Assembly (NCBI GenBank): GCA_964530005.1
Contig: CAZGZD010000006.1
Span: 1 to 39,596, forward strand
Direction: 5' to 3'
Source: CAZGZD01 sp964530005
GTDB taxonomy: Bacteria > Patescibacteriota > Microgenomatia > UBA1406 > GWC2-37-13
DNA: 39,596 bases
A program made the position numbers and the translations under genes. This document shows positions 34,638-39,596 of the stretch, piece after piece (position 1 is the first letter of the stretch; each line of letters opens with the position of its first letter). A model generated the notes under the pieces. The model was not told where the DNA came from and searched no databases. It worked only from the letters and a program-made list of their open reading frames with translations.

Positions 34638-35825
34638 ATGAAAAAATCAAATAACACAATCTGGAAATACTACTTATTCACTTTTTTGATGGGGTTTTCA
34701 TTCCTAGGCGGAGTGCTGATACCATTTTTCACTGACTGGGGGCATATCTCACTTACTCAAATTCAGATACTCCAATCTTGGTTTATGCTGTGGGTATTTA
34801 TTCTACAAATCCCCACAGGCGCCATAGCCGACATGCTTGGACGCAAATACACTCTCGCACTCGGTGCATTCATGGGAGCATCTGCGACTCTCATCTATGG
34901 AAGTATTCCAAACTTCCAGATCTTTCTTGTGGCTGAGTTCCTATTTGCCGCAAGTGTGGCTCTTGTTTCGGGAGCAAATGAAGCCTTGCTTTATGATACT
35001 CTAAAGGAGAGTGGAGAAGAGGAAAAAAGTAGACAGATCTTTGGCCGAGCTCATGGCTGGCGTCTAAGCGGAATAATGATTGCTGCACCAATTGGAAGTC
35101 TTATAGCGGTCCGTTTTGGTCTCAACTTTCCCATGCTTCTCACATCAATTCCTTTTTTCGGAGCTGCATTAGTAGCTCTCACAATCCCCGAACCAAAAAT
35201 TCATGGAAAGTTAGCGTCTGAATCCTCTCACTATCTTAAAATAGTGAAAGAGGGATTCATATATTTTTATCGTCATAGAATACTTAGGCTTATTGCAATA
35301 GATGCGATTGTTGTAGCATCGGCTGCGTACTTTGTAATATGGCTATACCAGTCGCTTCTTAAAAATATTGGAGTGCCGATTTTATACTTTGGCATTGCAC
35401 ACGCTCTATTTCTTGGAGCTGAGATACTTGTAACTAACAATTTTAGCTTTTTAATCCATCTATTTGGGTCAGATAAAAATATGTTGAAGTTCTCAGCTTT
35501 TTCCACATCTATTTCATTTATACTAGCTGCCGCTTTCCCCAGTATCTGGACCATAGCACTTCTTCTTGTTTTCGCTGGTGGATTTGGACTTACCCGCCTT
35601 GAGCTTATGACTGCACATATGAATAGCTTTATACCATCAAGAAAGCGAGCTACAGTGCTTTCCTCGATATCAATGTTCCGCAGTTTTGCTTTAGTTCTAC
35701 TTAATCCACTTGTTGGATTTGCTGCTGATCATTCTCTTCGACTGGCGCTACTTATAGTTGGATTACTACCACTTACTGTCTTTCTATTTTCCCCCGTCGA
35801 GCAGGGGATGCTTGATGAGGAATAA
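34638..35825 (+). CDS. Major facilitator superfamily transporter
   Basis: The 395-residue protein has about 12 membrane helices. The MFS motif A appears after helix 2 as GAIADMLGRKYT, and a related RKRATVLSSISMFRS lies between later helices. The longer open frame starting at 34521 runs through tRNA-Arg and the promoter; ATG 34638 (MKKSNNTIWKYY) is the credible start. Substrate is unknown; drug or small-metabolite export is the usual guess for this subgroup. It has its own promoter and a 5' hairpin leader. The next gene is a small orphan 46 bases downstream. Confidence 0.88.
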   Translation: MKKSNNTIWKYYLFTFLMGFSFLGGVLIPFFTDWGHISLTQIQILQSWFMLWVFILQIPTGAIADMLGRKYTLALGAFMGASATLIYGSIPNFQIFLVAEFLFAASVALVSGANEALLYDTLKESGEEEKSRQIFGRAHGWRLSGIMIAAPIGSLIAVRFGLNFPMLLTSIPFFGAALVALTIPEPKIHGKLASESSHYLKIVKEGFIYFYRHRILRLIAIDAIVVASAAYFVIWLYQSLLKNIGVPILYFGIAHALFLGAEILVTNNFSFLIHLFGSDKNMLKFSAFSTSISFILAAAFPSIWTIALLLVFAGGFGLTRLELMTAHMNSFIPSRKRATVLSSISMFRSFALVLLNPLVGFAADHSLRLALLIVGLLPLTVFLFSPVEQGMLDEE

Positions 35826-35871
35826 AACAAGTGTTATTGAAAATAAATATCCAACTGTTACAATAGCGTAA

Positions 35872-36192
35872 ATGACTATAGAGCGACAGTACAAACTACT
35901 CGGAATTATACCCCTCTCGCCGAAGTTGGGGGTTGAGTCTAACGCGTACTTTCTAAATCGTTACAGAGCTCCTGGTAGTTATGGACTATATGTCGAGAGT
36001 TACCACAATGTGAACGTAACCTCAGACCATACTTTACACGTACACCGCGAGCAAAAACTTGGAATAGGAAATTATGACTTGGATGGCTCCTGTGACGTGG
36101 ATCTAAAAGAACGCAGGAACTACAAGCAACCAGTAAGAGGAGCGGGGATACGAGGCAAGCTTTTGATGAGAGTATTCACTTGGAAACCGTAA
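35872..36192 (+). CDS. Hypothetical protein, orphan
   Basis: A 106-residue soluble protein, unrecognised. It is Tyr-, Arg- and Asn-rich and likely beta-structured (GSYGLYVESYHNVNVTSDHTLHVHREQ). TACAAT (35859-35864) ends 7 bases before the ATG, so it has its own leaderless-type start. It converges on typA with a 15-base gap. No function can be given. Confidence 0.55.
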   Translation: MTIERQYKLLGIIPLSPKLGVESNAYFLNRYRAPGSYGLYVESYHNVNVTSDHTLHVHREQKLGIGNYDLDGSCDVDLKERRNYKQPVRGAGIRGKLLMRVFTWKP

Positions 36193-36207
36193 TCTTTGTT
36201 TGAAAAT

Positions 36208-38064
36208 TTAAGCCTGTGCTTGGCTTCGTTCACGACGAATGATCACGCGACGCTCAGCCTCAGTCAAGTACCTTTTGCGCAGCCTCAAGCTTTTGGGAGT
36301 CACTTCAAGCAACTCATCGTCTCCGACAAAATCAAGGCACTGCTCAAGACTTAGAATTGTGGGTGGAGTCACCTGTCCAGATACACCCTCGCCAGATGAC
36401 CTATTGTTGGTCAACTGCTTAGTCTTGCAAACATTCACGTCAATATCCACATTACGAACTGCCACACCAATCACCATCCCAGCATATACCTCCACTCCAG
36501 CGCCCACGAATAAAGCTCCTCTGTCCTGTGCATTTAAAAGTCCATACGACACTGTCGTGCCAGGCTTAGAAGCAATAAGCGCTCCACTTCTTACCGACTT
36601 CATTCGAGCGCCGCGCGGCGCGTATCCTAAGTAATATGAATAGACTTGAGCAGTACCACGAGTTGCAGTCATGAGCATATTGCGAACACCCAGGAGATTG
36701 GCGCTTGATATTTTGTAGATTATTTTGAGATGGCCATTCAGCTCATTGTGCATATTGAGAAGCTCTCCCTTACGCTTTCCCATCTCCTCAGTTATCAGCC
36801 CCATATACGAATCTTCAACCTCAAGCGTCACCTCTTCATATGGCTCACACTCCACTCCATCCTTCTGTTTAAAGACTACTTGAGGCTTTGAGACCTCAAG
36901 CTCATATTCTGCTCGACGCATATTCTCAATAAGAACAGCAAGGTGCAGCTCACCTCGACCATATACCACAAACTGTATTCCTTCTGGATCTGGCTCAATT
37001 CGAAGCCCAAGATTGGTCTCTTTTTCCCGCATCAAATATTCTTTAATCTGGCGAGACGTGGTATATTTGCCCTCACGTCCGGCAAATGGACTTGTATTGG
37101 GACCAATCGTAATCTTGATTGTTGGCTCCTCGACTGCAATTTTCGTGAGGCTTACGGGGTGCTCTGGATCTGTTAGTGTCTGGCCAATGGTCAGCTCAGG
37201 AATACCTGCAATAGTCGCAATATCGCCCGACATGACTTCGTCTGCATCCTTTCTATTTAATCCGACTGTGGTATAAAGCTTCTGTACTCGATATGTGCCG
37301 AGAACTTTATTCTCATCGACCAAAGCTACTGACTGATTCACACGAAGCGCGCCTTGAGTCACCTTACCAATGCACAGCTTACCTACATAATTGTCATAAT
37401 CAAGCGTGGAAATCAACATTTGGAAAGGTTTGTCTACGTCTTTTACGTCATTGGGAATCTCTTTGAGAATTGTATCAAAAAGGGGAGTGAGGTCTCCCTT
37501 TTGTCCCTTTGTGTAAGAGTCGGGCAGATCATAAAATGCCAAGCCATCTCGCCCTACCGCATAAAGTGTGGGAAAGTGAAGTGCGTCAGCATGCTCGGCC
37601 AGCTCAAGAAATAGATTCTCAACCTCATGCTTGACCTCAGGCGCTCGTTCATCCTTCTTGTCTATCTTGTTAATAACAAGAATAATCTTGAGCTTCGCCT
37701 CAAGCGCTTTGCGAAGAACAAACTTAGTCTGCGGCAGGCAGCCCTCGGCTGCATCAACCAAAAGAATTGCACCTTGGGCCATATTGATTGTGCGTTCCAC
37801 CTCGCCGCCAAAATCAGCGTGTCCTGGAGTATCTATGATATTGATTTTTATGTCTTTGTAAAACACTGAGGTATTCTTAGCGAGAATAGTGATTCCTTTT
37901 TCTCGCTCCAGATCATTGGAATCCATAATAAGCGTCTCATTCATCTCCTTCTGATTGTCGCGGAAAGTATGCGTCTGCTTGAGCATAGCATCCACGAGCG
38001 TCGTCTTACCGTGATCGACGTGAGCAATGATTGCGATATTTCGAATATCTAAGAGTTTGTCCAT
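36208..38064 (-). CDS. typA: Ribosome-associated translational GTPase TypA/BipA
   Basis: TypA is an EF-G-like GTPase needed for growth under stress and low temperature and for 50S subunit assembly. The 618-residue protein has G1 AHVDHGKTT (14-22), G2 in KGITILAKNT, G3 DTPGHADF (78-85), G4 NKID (132-135), then the EF-G-like beta-barrel, domains III and V, and the TypA-specific C-terminus. Key blocks GRGELHLAVLIENMRR, EPYEEVTLEV, the GYAPRGARMKSVRSGALIASKPG segment and RKRYLTEAERR are clear. Its leader carries a terminator-like hairpin directly before the ATG. Confidence 0.97.
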   Translation of the reverse strand: MDKLLDIRNIAIIAHVDHGKTTLVDAMLKQTHTFRDNQKEMNETLIMDSNDLEREKGITILAKNTSVFYKDIKINIIDTPGHADFGGEVERTINMAQGAILLVDAAEGCLPQTKFVLRKALEAKLKIILVINKIDKKDERAPEVKHEVENLFLELAEHADALHFPTLYAVGRDGLAFYDLPDSYTKGQKGDLTPLFDTILKEIPNDVKDVDKPFQMLISTLDYDNYVGKLCIGKVTQGALRVNQSVALVDENKVLGTYRVQKLYTTVGLNRKDADEVMSGDIATIAGIPELTIGQTLTDPEHPVSLTKIAVEEPTIKITIGPNTSPFAGREGKYTTSRQIKEYLMREKETNLGLRIEPDPEGIQFVVYGRGELHLAVLIENMRRAEYELEVSKPQVVFKQKDGVECEPYEEVTLEVEDSYMGLITEEMGKRKGELLNMHNELNGHLKIIYKISSANLLGVRNMLMTATRGTAQVYSYYLGYAPRGARMKSVRSGALIASKPGTTVSYGLLNAQDRGALFVGAGVEVYAGMVIGVAVRNVDIDVNVCKTKQLTNNRSSGEGVSGQVTPPTILSLEQCLDFVGDDELLEVTPKSLRLRKRYLTEAERRVIIRRERSQAQA

Positions 38065-38069
38065 ATATT

Positions 38070-38093
38070 AAAAAAACCGCCGATTGGCGGCTT
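38070..38093 (-). terminator. Terminator-like hairpin in the typA leader
   Basis: On the minus strand AAGCCGCC-AATC-GGCGGTT is followed by a run of seven T (overlapping the end of the stem), and then AATAT and the typA ATG. The upstream neighbour is divergent, so no other gene needs this terminator. It lies between the presumed typA promoter (TATAAT, minus strand, 38119-38124) and the start codon, as an attenuator would. Confidence 0.55.
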
Positions 38094-38118
38094 AAACCAA
38101 GAATAAAGTAACGTATTT

Positions 38119-38124
38119 ATTATA
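38119..38124 (-). promoter_or_regulatory. -10 element of typA
   Basis: TATAAT on the minus strand gives a predicted leader of about 48 bases, one of the few long leaders in the window. Confidence 0.55.
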
Positions 38125-38184
38125 TCACACTCTATCCCATCTAAGGACTTTCATTGACTTTAAATATATTACAATTGGTAAGTC

Positions 38185-38730
38185 ATGCACCAGATTTTGT
38201 ACTACATCTTGCTCACTTTTGAATTTGTATTTATCATGACAGTGTTTTTTTATGTTGCTTCACTGCTTTACTCAAGCATCATGGGCTCGCCATATGTGCC
38301 AACCCGCAAAAATGAACTTGATTATATCCTCCAAGCCGCCAAACTAAAAAAAGGAGATTATCTACTCGAAATAGGATGTGGGGATGGGCGCTTCCTACGG
38401 CGCGCAGCACAAAAGTATGGAGTCGTGGGGATGGGTGTGGACATTAATCGCTTTGTACTCGCAATGGCTCGATTCAAGACCAGGCGCCAGGGAATCAGCA
38501 ATATAGAATTCAAAGCACAAAATATATTCGATACAGATTTCGGGCGCGCTGACGCTATATATATATTCCTCATGCCGGATTTTATAAAAAAACTAAAGGG
38601 GAAAATGGAGCGCGAGTGCAAGCGTGGCACCCTTATCATCTCTCATGGATTTCGTGTTGAGGGGTGGGAGACACGACAGACAAGGATACTTGCACACTTA
38701 CCATTCCCGACATATTTCTACAAAGTTTAA
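38185..38730 (+). CDS. Membrane-linked class I SAM-dependent methyltransferase
   Basis: The 181-residue protein has an N-terminal membrane segment (about 5-30) and a Rossmann methyltransferase domain. SAM motif I is LLEIGCGDGRF (60-70), Asp86 in GMGVDIN is the likely ribose-binding acid, and ADAIYIFLMPDF corresponds to motif IV. The C-terminus is short. The membrane anchor suggests a lipid, quinone-like or envelope substrate, but none can be named. TACAAT (38170-38175) ends 9 bases before the ATG. It is divergent from typA. Confidence 0.85.
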   Translation: MHQILYYILLTFEFVFIMTVFFYVASLLYSSIMGSPYVPTRKNELDYILQAAKLKKGDYLLEIGCGDGRFLRRAAQKYGVVGMGVDINRFVLAMARFKTRRQGISNIEFKAQNIFDTDFGRADAIYIFLMPDFIKKLKGKMERECKRGTLIISHGFRVEGWETRQTRILAHLPFPTYFYKV

Positions 38731-38734
38731 AGAA

Positions 38735-38791
38735 CTTGTCCTGAGCGAGTTTACCCTGAGCACAAAGTCGAAGGGTCGAAGGATTGACAAG
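38735..38791 (+). repeat. REP-like repeat CCCTGAGC...GTCGAAGGG in a larger hairpin
   Basis: The core CCCTGAGC-ACAAA-GTCGAAGGG (38754-38775) matches the copy at 39516-39534. It lies inside outer arms CTTGTC (38735-38740) and GACAAG (38786-38791), with GAGCGAG repeated after each arm. From memory, this type of sequence is dispersed in many bacterial genomes. Confidence 0.6.
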
Positions 38792-38818
38792 TGAGCGAGC
38801 TTTTCCTATAGTTAGGAT

Positions 38819-39412
38819 ATGACGCGCCGGTTGTCTTTTTTTTCGACAATTTTTATCATCCTTGTCGTACTCAACCTCTTTGCCACAATCAAATTCCTAA
38901 ATCGAGCAAAAAAACAGAATGACATATCTCAAATCCTCAATGAGATAGACGAAGTAGGCCCAGGACAGCAATTCTCCTATTCCAACGCCCCATTTACCAC
39001 GACGACATACAATGCAGAAGTCACGACATCAGATGGTCGTGCCTCAAATCTTAAGAATTTTTTTCGCAAATATAATTCACCCCTCTATGATCATGCAGAC
39101 TATATAGTGGAGGTATCTGATAAGTACAAGTTTGATTATCGGCTGCTTCCGGCGATTGCCATGCAAGAGTCTGGTCTGTGCCGAGCTATTCCGAGTGGCT
39201 CCCACAACTGTTGGGGGTGGGGAATATACGGCAATACTGTCACTCGCTTTGATTCGTATCCCGAAGCAATTGAGACAGTGGGACGTGGACTACGCCGAAA
39301 TTATATGGACAAAGGACTTGTCACAGCATCTCAGATAATGAGTCGCTACACACCTTCATCCAATGGAAGCTGGGCGAGTGGTGTGAATAGTATCTTGAAA
39401 CTGCTTGATTAA
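38819..39412 (+). CDS. Membrane-anchored lysozyme-fold cell-wall enzyme
   Basis: The 197-residue protein has one N-terminal membrane helix (about 8-25), a linker, and a C-terminal lysozyme-like domain. LLPAIAMQESGLC carries the probable catalytic Glu117, followed by GSHNCWGWGIYG and FDSYPEAIETVGRGLRRNY, as in glucosaminidase or lytic-transglycosylase relatives. It would cleave peptidoglycan glycan strands outside the membrane, for growth, division or insertion of surface structures. TATAGT (38807-38812) ends exactly 6 bases before the ATG. Exact bond specificity is uncertain. Confidence 0.8.
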   Translation: MTRRLSFFSTIFIILVVLNLFATIKFLNRAKKQNDISQILNEIDEVGPGQQFSYSNAPFTTTTYNAEVTTSDGRASNLKNFFRKYNSPLYDHADYIVEVSDKYKFDYRLLPAIAMQESGLCRAIPSGSHNCWGWGIYGNTVTRFDSYPEAIETVGRGLRRNYMDKGLVTASQIMSRYTPSSNGSWASGVNSILKLLD

Positions 39413-39484
39413 AAATCAAATTTAAAATGCAAAGTGTAAAGTTCAAAATGACAAATTAAAGTTAAAAATTAGTAAACCCTTTTG
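39413..39484. repeat. AT-rich degenerate direct repeat
   Basis: Words of the type AAAGTTCAAAATGACAAATTAAAGTTAAAA recur in tandem in imperfect form. No gene is seen. Confidence 0.4.
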
Positions 39485-39570
39485 TTACTTTTACTTGTTT
39501 ATGCGACCTGGGATGCCCTGAGCCTGTCGAAGGGAGGGAACCCACTGGAGACAGAAACAAGAAAAAGTAA
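39485..39570. repeat. 86-base imperfect inverted repeat enclosing a REP-like core
   Basis: Arms TTACTTTTACTTGTTT (39485-39500) and AAACAAGAAAAAGTAA (39555-39570) match at 15 of 16 positions. They flank CCCTGAGC-CTG-TCGAAGGG (39516-39534). The layout resembles a miniature inverted-repeat element. No target duplication was identified, and the window ends 26 bases later. Confidence 0.5.
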
Positions 39571-39596
39571 ATATAAATGTATTCCGAGAAAAGAGG

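Overview
The window looks like chromosomal DNA of a small-genome bacterium of the Candidate Phyla Radiation (Patescibacteria). Evidence: a UvrC that stops before the usual C-terminal helix-hairpin-helix domain, a minimal SecG next to a membrane-anchored substrate-binding protein, a short DNA polymerase III delta-like protein, several conserved membrane proteins of unknown function, many short orphan genes, and tRNAs without an encoded CCA end. TGA is used as a normal stop (for example in argC), so the code is standard and the Gracilibacteria/Absconditabacteria type is excluded. I cannot place it below the CPR level.

Layout. 1-8140: nucleotide excision repair (uvrB partial, uvrA, uvrC) interrupted by a secreted transglutaminase-like protein and an orphan gene. 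8161-9763: secG and a family 5 solute-binding protein. 9772-11158: three tRNAs and two orphan genes. 11275-15474: argCJBD, a complete acetyl-cycle route from glutamate to ornithine. 15480-16282: an orphan gene and tRNA-Leu(GAG), minus strand. 16320-21594, minus strand: pps, eno, ruvA, ruvB. 21676-22269: two tiny orphan genes. 22349-25700: a rRNA unit of promoter, tRNA-Ala(TGC) and 23S rRNA, with no 16S or 5S gene beside it. 25739-26449: two tiny membrane-protein genes. 26544-28672: ruvC and gpmI. 28976-32717: holA-like gene, a phosphohexomutase and a large membrane protein. 33064-34563, minus strand: SurA-like protein, orphan gene, tRNA-Lys and tRNA-Arg. 34638-36192: MFS transporter and an orphan. 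36208-38064, minus strand: typA. 38185-39412: membrane-linked methyltransferase and a lysozyme-fold wall enzyme. The right edge carries AT-rich and REP-like repeats.

How the genes fit together. Two functional sets are nearly complete: UvrABC repair, and RuvABC Holliday-junction processing. The three consecutive lower-glycolysis enzymes GpmI, Eno and Pps (3-phosphoglycerate to pyruvate) are distributed over the two operons that also carry ruvC and ruvAB. The arginine-type operon is unusual for a lineage that mostly scavenges amino acids.

The most striking general signal is regulatory. About twenty genes have a TATAAT-like -10 hexamer ending only 6-12 bases before the start codon, nine of them exactly 6 bases. 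This predicts largely leaderless mRNAs, while Shine-Dalgarno sequences appear mainly inside operons (argJ). Other points of interest are the stand-alone 23S gene with its own long processing stem, five 23S hairpins capped by the same ATTTAT loop, and two structured gene-free gaps that share sequence words.
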